From positions 1 to 8,882 of the forward strand of contig CAMEPN010000044.1 in NCBI GenBank assembly GCA_945931735.1: a stretch of 8,882 nt of DNA, given 5' to 3'. Source of the DNA: an uncultured Clostridia bacterium (GTDB lineage Bacteria; Bacillota; Clostridia; Oscillospirales; Ruminococcaceae). The translations under genes and the position numbers were made by a program. Positions 1 through 6,613 of the stretch are shown here, one piece after another. The stretch's first letter is position 1. Each line of letters begins with the position of its first letter. The notes beneath the pieces are model-generated. The model was not told the origin of the DNA. It was given only the letters and a program-made list of their open reading frames with translations, and made no database searches.

Positions 1-1
1 A

Positions 2-922
2 TATGACAAGAAAAAGAAGGCAGTCGTTGCGGTCGGCGCGGAAGCATACAGAATGATAGGAAGAACGCCCGAATATATCGTTGCGGTGCGCCCGCTCAAG
101 GACGGCGTAATTTCCGACAACGATATGACGCAGGCGATGATAAGGGAGTTTATCCACAAGGTAAACGGCGGCTTTATGGTAAAGCCGAGGGTCGTTCTCT
201 GCGTGCCCAGCTCCGTCACCGACGTTGAGCGCAGGGCAGTTGTCGAGGCGGCGCTGTCCGCAGGCGCGAGAAAGGTGTTCCTTATCGAGGAGCCTATCGC
301 GGCGCTTATCGGCGCGGGAGTTGACATTTCAAAGCCGAACGGCACTATGGTTGTTGATATCGGCGGCGGCACGGCTGACGTGGCGATCGTTTCTTTCAAC
401 GGCATAGTTCAGTCGCGCTCCATAAAAATGGCGGGAAATAAGTTCGACGCGGCGATAATCCGACATATAACACAGAAATACAAGATCCTCATCGGCGAAA
501 AGACTGCCGAAAAGGCAAAAATGGAGATAGGCAACGTCTTTAACGCCACGGGAGAAAAGAAAATGACTATCCGTGGCAGACACCTGCTCAGAGGTCTGCC
601 CGAGAGCATAGAAATAACCGATCTCGATATTTACGAAGCGCTCCACGACAACGCCATGGAGATCGTCGAGCAGGTCAAGCTCGTTCTCGAGTCCACCCCG
701 CCCGAGCTGGTCGGCGATATCCTCTCCAACGGGATAATGCTCACAGGCGGCGGAGCGATGCTCGGCGGGCTTGCGGAGCTTATCGCGGACAATGTCGGCG
801 CGCCCTGCTATGTTGCCGACAAACCTATCGAATGCGTTGCACGCGGAGTTGACACCGCGTTCAAGATGTCTAACGAGCTGCTGGACGGCTTCGAGCAGGT
901 CCAGCTTTACGGGTTCAGATAA
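2..922 (+). CDS. mreB: Rod-shape actin homologue MreB/Mbl, 5' end cut off by the window
   Basis: Actin-like ATPase that forms membrane-associated filaments and guides lateral cell-wall synthesis in rod-shaped cells. The reading frame is already open at the window edge; 306 residues are present, so roughly 30-40 N-terminal residues, including the first phosphate loop, lie outside. Visible family landmarks are GRTPE followed by VRPLKDGVI (about 59-110), the EEPIAALIGAG segment, the second phosphate motif DIGGGTADVAI (about 356-388), MAGNKFD, the IGEKTAEKAK segment and the adenosine-binding TGGGAMLGGL (about 743-772). The methionine at 53 is internal and is not the start. Whether it is MreB, Mbl or MreBH cannot be decided from this part. 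It is not followed by mreC/mreD; a sensor-diguanylate cyclase gene starts 54 bases downstream with no convincing terminator between, so the two may be cotranscribed. Confidence 0.95.
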   Translation, partial: YDKKKKAVVAVGAEAYRMIGRTPEYIVAVRPLKDGVISDNDMTQAMIREFIHKVNGGFMVKPRVVLCVPSSVTDVERRAVVEAALSAGARKVFLIEEPIAALIGAGVDISKPNGTMVVDIGGGTADVAIVSFNGIVQSRSIKMAGNKFDAAIIRHITQKYKILIGEKTAEKAKMEIGNVFNATGEKKMTIRGRHLLRGLPESIEITDLDIYEALHDNAMEIVEQVKLVLESTPPELVGDILSNGIMLTGGGAMLGGLAELIADNVGAPCYVADKPIECVARGVDTAFKMSNELLDGFEQVQLYGFR

Positions 923-950
923 TTTTACGGCTTGCCGCTGCAGATATAAA

Positions 951-980
951 AAGGGAAGGGGGGTAATGCTCGTCTTATGA
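951..980 (+). promoter_or_regulatory. Ribosome site with four-codon leader ORF overlapping the diguanylate cyclase start
   Basis: A G-rich ribosome site (AAGGGGGG, 956-963) is followed by ATG at 966, which opens a four-codon reading frame (MLVL) ending with TGA at 978-980. That stop overlaps the real start ATG at 977 in an ATGA arrangement. The ribosome site is rather close to the first ATG (about 2-3 bases) and rather far from the second (about 12-13), so which is used is unclear. If the leader is translated, the main gene would be reached by coupled re-initiation. This is seen in sequence only; function is inferred. Confidence 0.35.
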
Positions 981-2902
981 AAAAACTGAAAACCATTGGC
1001 GTCTGCTGCACAACATTCCATAAGGAGCCTGTCAAGGAAATGATAGATTCGCTTGCTCTTAAGGTGGAGAGCAGCGGGGAATACCGTATGATCGTCTATC
1101 AATGCTTCAGCGACCTGTATTTTTTTAACAGCAGCGACCACGGAGCAAGCTCTGTTTTTGATGTTTTCAACTGCGATATGCTGGACGCGCTGCTGGTGCT
1201 GCCTACGAGTATCCGCAACAGCGATGTTGTGGAAGAGATAGTGAACCGCTGCCGCGCCCACGACACGCCTGTTATTTCCGTTACGGAAAGAGTGGAGGGC
1301 ACATATTTCTGCGAGCTTGGCTTCGGCGAGGCGTTCAGCGAGATCGTCGAGCACATAATCAGCGTTCACGGCTGCAAGCGCATAAAGGTCATGGCAGGCT
1401 TCCCCGACAATGATTTTTCGCTTACAAGGGTCAACTGCTGCGCCGAGGTAATGAAGCGGCACGGGCTGACGCTTAACGACAGCGATATCCTTTACGGTTA
1501 TTTCTGGGATCAGCCTACCTACGAGGCTATGGACGCATTTTTCGCGAGCGGCGAGCCGCTTCCCGACGCATTCGTGTGCTGCAACGACACGATGGCGATG
1601 GCGGTCTGCGCGAAGCTTGCCGAGCATGGCTGCAAGGTGCCCGACGACGTTATTGTGACAGGCTTTGACGGTATTGAGATGGAGCGGTATCACGACCCGC
1701 GCCTCTGCACTGCCGTATGCGACAGCGATAAGGTCGCGGACGCGCTCATGGATATGCTGAATGAAATAACATCGGGGCGCTCATCGGAGCCGTATGACAC
1801 ATATGTTTCGTATGACCCCGTTTTCTCGGAAAGCTGCGGCTGCGGCAGGCAGAGCGGCGCGGAGAAAAACAAGATCCTTGCCGACTATATCCGCAATTTC
1901 ACGGAGTTCCGGGTTTTCGAGGAGCATATCGACGGCATGGAAAACAAGATAGCTGCAAATCCTACTCCGGAAAATGTCCGCAAGGTATTGGGGAAATATG
2001 GCTTTGACGGCTCGGCGCTGTGCGTAACAAAGGCGGTAGTGGATTATCTTAACGGAAATTCCGAATCCGGCGCTATTGCCAAGACAAACTATCCGCAGGA
2101 AATGGTGGTTTTCAGCAGCAAGCTTGAAAACGGCTCTCAGAAAGAGGGAACAGAGTTTTCCTCGGAGCTGCTTCTGCCCGACCTCGACAGCGCGTTCGAG
2201 GGCAAGACGCGGACGCTTTTTGTGCTTCCCGTTCATTTTCAGAACAGCGTTATCGGATATTATGTTACGCCGTTTGTCTGGCAGGAAAAGCACAACGACA
2301 GGCTGTGCGTATTTCTTACCACGCTCAACCGCTGCATTGAAATGATGCGTATGCACGAGCACCTTTCTGTGCTTAATCGCAGGCTGAGCTTCCTGTTCTC
2401 GCACGACCAGCTTACGGGGATATACAACCGCTACGGCTTTTACGACAACTTTGCGGGCTGTATGGATAATGTCAGCGACGAAAAGGATATTTTCATCGTT
2501 TCCGCCGACCTAAACGATATGAAAGGCATCAATGACCAATTCGGTCATTCGGCGGGCGACGAGGCTCTTATGATAACCTCGCGGGCGCTGACGGAAGCTG
2601 CGGCGGGCGACGGGGACATCATATGCTCCCGCTTCGGCGGCGACGAATTTGTTGTCGCAAAGGTCTGCGACGGCGACGCGGAGAAACAGGGTGAGCTGTA
2701 CAAAAACAGGTTTGTAAGCGCGCTCGAGGCGCTCAACGAGGCTTCGGGAAATCCGTTTACGGTCAAGGTAAGCTTCGGGCTGTTCTGTTCCCCGCTCAAG
2801 GGCGTGGACAGCATAGACTCGCTTCTTGAGCTTGCCGACAAGCTGATGTATTCGGACAAGGCGAGATACAAGCGCAGACCGCGCAATCTCCCGCGTACAT
2901 AA
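977..2902 (+). CDS. LacI-like ligand-binding domain fused to GGDEF diguanylate cyclase
   Basis: Predicted cytosolic enzyme making cyclic di-GMP from two GTP under control of a bound small ligand. Residues about 3-285 resemble the periplasmic-binding-protein fold of LacI/GalR repressors (VCCNDTMAMAV at 200-210, DVIVTGFDGIEMERY at 224-238), but there is no helix-turn-helix in front and no signal peptide. The domain ends in SCGCG (286-290), as in related clostridial sensor proteins. A linker of unclear fold (about 300-465) may be GAF-like. The GGDEF domain spans about 470-635: HDQLTGIYNR at 476-485, DLNDMKGIND at 511-520, FGHSAGD at 522-528 and an intact GGDEF at 554-558, so activity is likely. 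The inhibitory RxxD site is not evident (GDGD at 544-547). There are 24 cysteines, including three CC pairs, unusually many. The start at 977 is where the sensor fold begins; a purine-rich ribosome site (956-964) lies about 12 bases upstream. The ligand is unknown, a sugar being the usual guess. Confidence 0.92.
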   Translation: MKKLKTIGVCCTTFHKEPVKEMIDSLALKVESSGEYRMIVYQCFSDLYFFNSSDHGASSVFDVFNCDMLDALLVLPTSIRNSDVVEEIVNRCRAHDTPVISVTERVEGTYFCELGFGEAFSEIVEHIISVHGCKRIKVMAGFPDNDFSLTRVNCCAEVMKRHGLTLNDSDILYGYFWDQPTYEAMDAFFASGEPLPDAFVCCNDTMAMAVCAKLAEHGCKVPDDVIVTGFDGIEMERYHDPRLCTAVCDSDKVADALMDMLNEITSGRSSEPYDTYVSYDPVFSESCGCGRQSGAEKNKILADYIRNFTEFRVFEEHIDGMENKIAANPTPENVRKVLGKYGFDGSALCVTKAVVDYLNGNSESGAIAKTNYPQEMVVFSSKLENGSQKEGTEFSSELLLPDLDSAFEGKTRTLFVLPVHFQNSVIGYYVTPFVWQEKHNDRLCVFLTTLNRCIEMMRMHEHLSVLNRRLSFLFSHDQLTGIYNRYGFYDNFAGCMDNVSDEKDIFIVSADLNDMKGINDQFGHSAGDEALMITSRALTEAAAGDGDIICSRFGGDEFVVAKVCDGDAEKQGELYKNRFVSALEALNEASGNPFTVKVSFGLFCSPLKGVDSIDSLLELADKLMYSDKARYKRRPRNLPRT

Positions 2903-2941
2903 AAAACGACCCGAGAAGAAGTTCTTCTCGGGTCGTTTTTT
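2901..2941. terminator. Perfect palindromic bidirectional terminator
   Basis: Two perfectly complementary 20-base arms (2901-2920 and 2922-2941) flank a single G; in RNA the tip would open to a small loop. The GC-rich core CGACCCGAG is bordered by six A on the left and six T on the right, so the transcript from either strand ends in a U run. It begins within the stop codon of the diguanylate cyclase gene and ends three bases before the stop of the convergent XRE gene, so it can terminate both. Confidence 0.95.
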
Positions 2942-2943
2942 GG

Positions 2944-3549
2944 TCATCTTACAATGCGGTGTCTGCACATACTTGTTTTTCCGCATTCCGGGCAGGTAAG
3001 CCTGCGCCTTGTCAAGGTGTGGAATCCCTTGACGTATTCGCCTGTGGTCGGGACGAAAAGCGCCTTGCAGTGCGGGCATTCAAAATAGCCTGCTTTAACC
3101 TCAAGGACGCAGGCGGCGCCTATTCCCGCCGCGGCAGTAAGTACCGCGAAAACGATGATCGCAATTCGCAGCGCAGCGTGCATTTCTATAAACGCCGCGA
3201 TGACTATGAGCGATAACACCGCGATAATAGTAATAATGCCGCAGATAACGGACAGCGCCATTCTCTTCTTGTTCTCTCTGTTTTCTTCCATAAGCTCCAT
3301 CATATTTTCCTCCGCTTTCTTCCGATAATCGGCTTCGGAGAGCCTCTCGCCCGTAAGCAGCTCATTGACAGTAATGTTCAATGCGCCGCATAAAGGCAGC
3401 ATGAGAGAAACCTCCGGAAGTCCTTTTCCGCATTCCCATTTGGAAATGGTCTTGTCGCTGACGGACAGCTCGTCGGCGAGCTGCCTTTGAGTAATGCCGC
3501 GGGATTTTCTTGCCTCGGCGATAAATCTGCCGATTTTTATCTGATCCAT
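2944..3549 (-). CDS. XRE-family DNA-binding protein with two membrane helices and C-terminal zinc ribbon
   Basis: A 201-residue predicted membrane-anchored transcription regulator. Residues about 6-66 form a Cro/C1-type helix-turn-helix (IGRFIAEARKSRGITQRQLA, then VSDKTISKWECGKGLPEV). A charged segment (70-96) leads to two hydrophobic helices (about 97-121 and 125-148), separated by only a few residues, so both termini should be cytosolic. The tail has CPHC (158-161) and CPEC (186-189), a likely zinc ribbon, plus Cys195. The start at 3549 is chosen because AAGGAGGAAA (3554-3563) sits seven bases before it and the helix-turn-helix begins there. The frame remains open to 3681, but that ATG overlaps the promoter -35 box, so the longer form is not expected. 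Related XRE-plus-membrane proteins are common in Firmicutes; target and signal are unknown. It has its own promoter and is separated from the upstream mannan operon by a terminator. Confidence 0.88.
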   Translation of the reverse strand: MDQIKIGRFIAEARKSRGITQRQLADELSVSDKTISKWECGKGLPEVSLMLPLCGALNITVNELLTGERLSEADYRKKAEENMMELMEENRENKKRMALSVICGIITIIAVLSLIVIAAFIEMHAALRIAIIVFAVLTAAAGIGAACVLEVKAGYFECPHCKALFVPTTGEYVKGFHTLTRRRLTCPECGKTSMCRHRIVR

Positions 3550-3605
3550 CGGGTTTCCTCCTTCCTGCCTGTATTGTACATGATGAACAGCCCAAAGAAC
3601 ACACA

Positions 3606-3641
3606 CGGAGCGTAGAATTTGCCGTATCTGCGGAGCGTAGA
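3606..3641. repeat. 11-bp direct repeat in the leader of the XRE gene, possible operator
   Basis: The sequence CGGAGCGTAGA occurs exactly twice, at 3606-3616 and 3631-3641, with starts 25 bases apart. Both copies fall between the predicted transcription start (about 3651, minus strand) and the XRE start codon, about +11 to +21 and +36 to +46 of the transcript. That position fits an operator through which the regulator, or another factor, blocks transcription. The repeat is seen directly; the operator role is inference. Confidence 0.4.
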
Positions 3642-3657
3642 GCCGCTGCTGCTGATA

Positions 3658-3686
3658 ATTATAGCATAAAAATTTCCGCAAGTCAA
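3658..3686 (-). promoter_or_regulatory. Near-consensus sigma-A promoter of the XRE gene
   Basis: Read on the minus strand, TTGACT (3686-3681) and TATAAT (3663-3658) are separated by exactly 17 bases, five of six and six of six matches to the vegetative consensus. The transcript would start near 3651, giving an untranslated leader of about 100 bases that carries the 11-bp repeats. Confidence 0.85.
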
Positions 3687-3693
3687 CGCATGT

Positions 3694-3742
3694 ACAGTAA
3701 ATCGGCTCCCGAACAGATATCGGGAGCCGACTGTTTTACTGT
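3694..3742 (-). terminator. Terminator after the GH26 gene
   Basis: An 11-bp perfect stem (3702-3712 with 3720-3730, core CGGCTCCCG) encloses a seven-base loop. Outer arms ACAGTAAA (3694-3701) and TTTACTGT (3735-3742) are also complementary, with a four-base bulge between. On the minus strand the stem is followed by TTTACTGT, a modest U tract, 25 bases past the GH26 stop. It would end the mannan operon and shield the XRE promoter just beyond. Confidence 0.75.
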
Positions 3743-3767
3743 TTTTTGTCAGATAATATGCCGGAGG

Positions 3768-5114
3768 TCATGACTGCGTTCTGAAATAATCCCATACTCT
3801 AATCGTTTCGGGAAGCTCATGAGTCGACGAGCGGAACTGCGGCAGCTTGTTCCATGTTATGAGGTTGTCGCTTGCGAAATACTGCCGGATAAGCTCCTCG
3901 GTTATGCGCTCGGGGTTCGCGTGGGGAGTTCCCGTCATGTCGGTGAGCGCTGTTCCGCCAGCGCCCTCATAGATGAAGTCGCCGTTCCAAATCATGTAGT
4001 AGAGCCACATTACGCCCTCCTCCTTGCATTGGTCGGGGTCGGGGATATAGCCCGCCTCGGAGAGCGCGAGCATTTTGCCCTCGTAGGTGTAGCTCTTAAG
4101 CTCGTCGTATCTTGCCGAAAGGGGCGAGTGGTCGAGCGAATCGGCGTAGTAGTCTATGCCCGCGATATCGTAGGTGTTGGGGTCAACGGTGGTGTATTTG
4201 CTTTGTCCGTTCCATACCCAGATAATATTAGACAGCTTGTGGTAGTTTTCAAGACGGTCGAACATCATGTACCACAGGCGCTGATAGGTTTCGGGGTAAG
4301 TCCCGTCCTTGATAAGCTTCTTGTCCGCGTTCTGAAGTCCCCACCAGAACCACGAGCCGCTTGCCTCGTGGAACGGGCGGAACAGAACGGTCACGCCTGC
4401 TTCCTCGAGCTTTTGGAGATGGCTCGCGATGAGGTCTATGTCATGCACCGCGACCTCGTATTCCTTTGTCCCAGGGGTAGTCGCGTTGAGCGGGTCGAAG
4501 TTTATGATGTCCTCCTGATAGAACGCGTAGCCCTTAGAGCTGTCGTCAACGTCGCGCGGAACGTTCCAGTGCCATGTAAAGGTGACAAGTCCGCCGTTGT
4601 CCCTGCCCCATTCTATCGCTGCGTCGACCATGCTGGTGTCCTCATAGGAGCCTGTGCAGAAAATGAAGTCGAAGCCCCTCATAGCGGGCAGGTCGTTGGA
4701 CGCGAGGTAAAACACCTTGTCCTCATAGACCTTGTTTACGTCATTCTGCTGCTGGCAGGATATTATCTGCTTTCCGTAAACGCTGCGCAGGTAGTTGAAA
4801 ATCTCCATGGTGTTTTCATTTTTGCGTGCATTTTCGGAAACGGGCTGATCAAGGTCGACCGTTTTTTCCGCGAGCGACGCTTTGAGCGCGTCGAAATCGG
4901 TTTCATAGGAAAGGGCGGCGTCCATGTCGATGTCGCCCTCCTCGTTGAATTTAACGGGGTTGGAGAGGGAGCCGCCCTCTGTGTTGCTGTCGGAGGTAAC
5001 TGCGTCGGAAGCGGAGCTGTCCGACGGAGTGCTTTCGTCCACGGAGGACTTGGTGCAGGCGGCGAGAGATACCGCCATTGCTGCCGCGAGAACGGCAGAG
5101 ATGAACTTTTTCAT
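3768..5114 (-). CDS. GH26 endo-beta-1,4-mannanase, surface lipoprotein
   Basis: Retaining glycoside hydrolase expected to cut internal beta-1,4-mannosidic bonds in mannan, glucomannan or galactomannan. The 448-residue product begins with a lipoprotein signal: KK, a hydrophobic stretch and lipobox LAAC with Cys20, so it should be exported and lipid-anchored. A Ser/Thr/Asp/Glu-rich spacer (21-60) follows. The single GH26 domain runs from about 95 to the end: TFTWHWNVP (178-186), the acid/base motif FRPFHEASGSWFWWG (245-259) with Glu250, IIWVWNGQ (297-304), DYYADS (321-326) and the nucleophile motif LALSEAG (349-355) with Glu353. Both catalytic glutamates are present. No carbohydrate-binding or dockerin module is visible. 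Start: AAAGGAAAAAGGG lies just upstream of ATG 5114. It is the last gene of a three-gene operon, 19 bases after the small cysteine protein. A few GH26 enzymes act on xylan or lichenan, but this motif set fits mannanase best. Confidence 0.93.
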   Translation of the reverse strand: MKKFISAVLAAAMAVSLAACTKSSVDESTPSDSSASDAVTSDSNTEGGSLSNPVKFNEEGDIDMDAALSYETDFDALKASLAEKTVDLDQPVSENARKNENTMEIFNYLRSVYGKQIISCQQQNDVNKVYEDKVFYLASNDLPAMRGFDFIFCTGSYEDTSMVDAAIEWGRDNGGLVTFTWHWNVPRDVDDSSKGYAFYQEDIINFDPLNATTPGTKEYEVAVHDIDLIASHLQKLEEAGVTVLFRPFHEASGSWFWWGLQNADKKLIKDGTYPETYQRLWYMMFDRLENYHKLSNIIWVWNGQSKYTTVDPNTYDIAGIDYYADSLDHSPLSARYDELKSYTYEGKMLALSEAGYIPDPDQCKEEGVMWLYYMIWNGDFIYEGAGGTALTDMTGTPHANPERITEELIRQYFASDNLITWNKLPQFRSSTHELPETIRVWDYFRTQS

Positions 5115-5133
5115 ATCCCTTTTTCCTTTCGGG

Positions 5134-5337
5134 TCAGCGGAAAAGCGTACATTCGCCGCTTTTCCTGTAATATTCTATTCGTTGTCTTATAGCCTCGGAG
5201 GTAGTGCGGTAATAATTTGCAAGGCAGTCTATGCAGAAAAACTCCTGAACATTGCGGGATATCAGCTTCTGATTTATCGCGATGTCGTCCGAGCCGAGCG
5301 GCGCGCCGCATTCCTTGCAGGTCTTCCAGTTTGCCAT
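5134..5337 (-). CDS. Small four-cysteine (zinc-ribbon-like) protein of unknown function
   Basis: A 67-residue protein with CKEC (Cys7-Cys10) and CIDC (Cys35-Cys38), 24 residues apart, the pattern of a zinc ribbon, followed by a predicted amphipathic helix (about 39-60) and a C-terminal SGECTLFR with a fifth cysteine. It is small, has no signal peptide and should be cytosolic. It lies between the GH27 stop (six bases away) and the GH26 start (19 bases away), so it is part of the operon. No good ribosome site precedes ATG 5337 (the upstream bases are the GH27 stop and TTCAAA), which points to translation coupled to GH27. I chose this frame over an overlapping 66-codon frame because of the paired CxxC motifs and clean packing. 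I recall similar small proteins in Clostridia but know no function; a metal-binding adaptor or regulator is only a guess. Confidence 0.72.
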   Translation of the reverse strand: MANWKTCKECGAPLGSDDIAINQKLISRNVQEFFCIDCLANYYRTTSEAIRQRIEYYRKSGECTLFR

Positions 5338-5343
5338 TTTGAA

Positions 5344-6561
5344 TTACTTCATGTCGACAAGGCGCGCTCTTAGCACCATGCAGTCATGCGGGGCAACGGT
5401 GGTCACAAAGCGTTCGGAAAATTTTCCGAGGTTTTCGTGCTTCCAGCAGTCGTATATCTCGAAGCCTTTTCCGCTTGCATAGGGAAGTCCGATATCCCAG
5501 AACTGGAGCGACATCTCGCCGTCGCGGTCGCCGAAGTTGAACATACCGATAGCGTAGCTGCCGTCGGACATCAGCTTAACCAGAGAGAACACGTTTTCGG
5601 GGTTGTTCCACTGCTTGATGCAGTATGCGCCGCGGCATTCGATGTCCTGATTTATGGCGATAACGTCCTTGTTGGTGAGTATTTCCTTAGTTGCGGGGGT
5701 CATGTTTCTGATATCGCAGCCTATCATCAGCGGGCTGTTCATAATAGCCCAGAGGGAGAAGTGGGTCTTGTACTCGGTGTCGGTGCAGCCGCCTATTTTA
5801 GCGGGCGCAGCGGAGGACGCGCTGTCGGCGATAACGTTTACGCCGCCGTCGGTAGAAGCGTTTATCCATTCGTTGTTGCTGCCGCCGTGCATACCTACGA
5901 CGAGCATATCAATATCGTTGTGGCAGTAGTTTCCGCCGTAGCACTCGTTTCCTATCTGAGAGAGCGCAAGGCGCTTTATGGACTCCCAGCTGTCCTGAAT
6001 ATCGCCTGTGGAGCGGAAGAGGTGAGCGCCGCTTTCTCTTATCCACTTATAAACGTCGTCGTTGCCCCAGTTGCAGGCGGAGAACATTATATCCCTGCCG
6101 CAGTTGCGCAGCGCGAGGGACATTCTCTTGTACAGTACCTCGCCCGGGATATGGTCGGGCTTGTAGCAGTAGTCGTACTTGAGGTAGTCAACGCCCCATT
6201 CCGCGAATGTCGCCGCGTCGACAAATTCGTGCTCGAAGCTTCCGGGATGTCCGCCGCAGGTATGTGTGCCCGCGCAGGAGTACATGCCGAATTTCAGCCC
6301 CTTGGAGTGAACGTAGTCCGCGACAGCCTTCATGCCATTGGGGAATTTCCGGTGGTCGGGGACGAGTCTGCCGTTTTCGTCGCGCTGCTTTTCGCTCCAG
6401 CAGTCGTCGATAACAACGTATTCGTAGCCTGCGTCCTTAAGCCCGCTTTCGACGATGGCGTCAGCCGCCTGCTTGATAAGCTCCTCGTTAATTTGCCATG
6501 TAAAGGTGTTCCATGAATTCCAGCCCATGGGAGGGGTCAATCCGAGAAATTTGTTTTCCAT
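5344..6561 (-). CDS. GH27 alpha-galactosidase, cytosolic
   Basis: Retaining hydrolase expected to release terminal alpha-1,6-galactose from galactomannan oligosaccharides or raffinose-type sugars. The 405-residue protein opens with the family hallmark PPMGWNSWNTF (10-20) and VVIDDCW (49-55), continues with KFGMYSCAGTHTCGG (90-104), the nucleophile motif YLKYDYC (126-132) with Asp130 and the acid/base motif RSTGDIQDSW (183-192) with Asp187, and reaches MNSPLMIGCDIR (274-285). The beta-sandwich end domain starts near 310. There is no signal peptide, so it should act in the cytosol on imported oligosaccharides. Residues about 225-257, between DIDMLVVGM and GGCTDTEY, look like an extra loop compared with typical bacterial members. 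Start: AAGGAGA (6573-6567) lies five bases before ATG 6561. It is the first gene of the operon with the small cysteine protein and GH26. Alpha-N-acetylgalactosaminidase activity also occurs in GH27 but fits this context less well. Confidence 0.95.
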   Translation of the reverse strand: MENKFLGLTPPMGWNSWNTFTWQINEELIKQAADAIVESGLKDAGYEYVVIDDCWSEKQRDENGRLVPDHRKFPNGMKAVADYVHSKGLKFGMYSCAGTHTCGGHPGSFEHEFVDAATFAEWGVDYLKYDYCYKPDHIPGEVLYKRMSLALRNCGRDIMFSACNWGNDDVYKWIRESGAHLFRSTGDIQDSWESIKRLALSQIGNECYGGNYCHNDIDMLVVGMHGGSNNEWINASTDGGVNVIADSASSAAPAKIGGCTDTEYKTHFSLWAIMNSPLMIGCDIRNMTPATKEILTNKDVIAINQDIECRGAYCIKQWNNPENVFSLVKLMSDGSYAIGMFNFGDRDGEMSLQFWDIGLPYASGKGFEIYDCWKHENLGKFSERFVTTVAPHDCMVLRARLVDMK

Positions 6562-6613
6562 ACAGTTCTCCTTGAAATAAGCGTTAATTCAGCCGATGCT
6601 GTTTCTGAGAAGT

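Noticed and set aside
923..976. Promoter or terminator between mreB and the cyclase gene
   Set aside because: TATAAA at 944-949 has no usable -35, and a start from it would fall at the ribosome site; the CGGC/GCCG pair has only a two-base loop and no T tract.
329..1693. Long minus-strand open frame of 454 codons under mreB and the cyclase gene
   Set aside because: It is antisense to two clearly recognised genes, crosses their boundary and shows no recognisable domain; it reflects codon use on the other strand.
3550..3681. N-terminal extension of the XRE protein to ATG 3681
   Set aside because: That ATG overlaps the -35 box of a near-consensus promoter, and a strong ribosome site precedes the internal ATG 3549.
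3819..5192. Plus-strand open frame of 457 codons opposite GH26
   Set aside because: Antisense to an intact GH26 gene with both catalytic residues; no domain or ribosome site supports it.
5111..5311. Alternative 66-codon minus-strand frame overlapping the small cysteine protein
   Set aside because: Lacks paired CxxC motifs, is rich in Arg, and overlaps the GH26 start; the 67-residue frame packs cleanly between its neighbours.
5386..6516. Plus-strand open frame of 376 codons opposite GH27
   Set aside because: Antisense to an intact GH27 gene; valine- and alanine-rich composition typical of a shadow frame.
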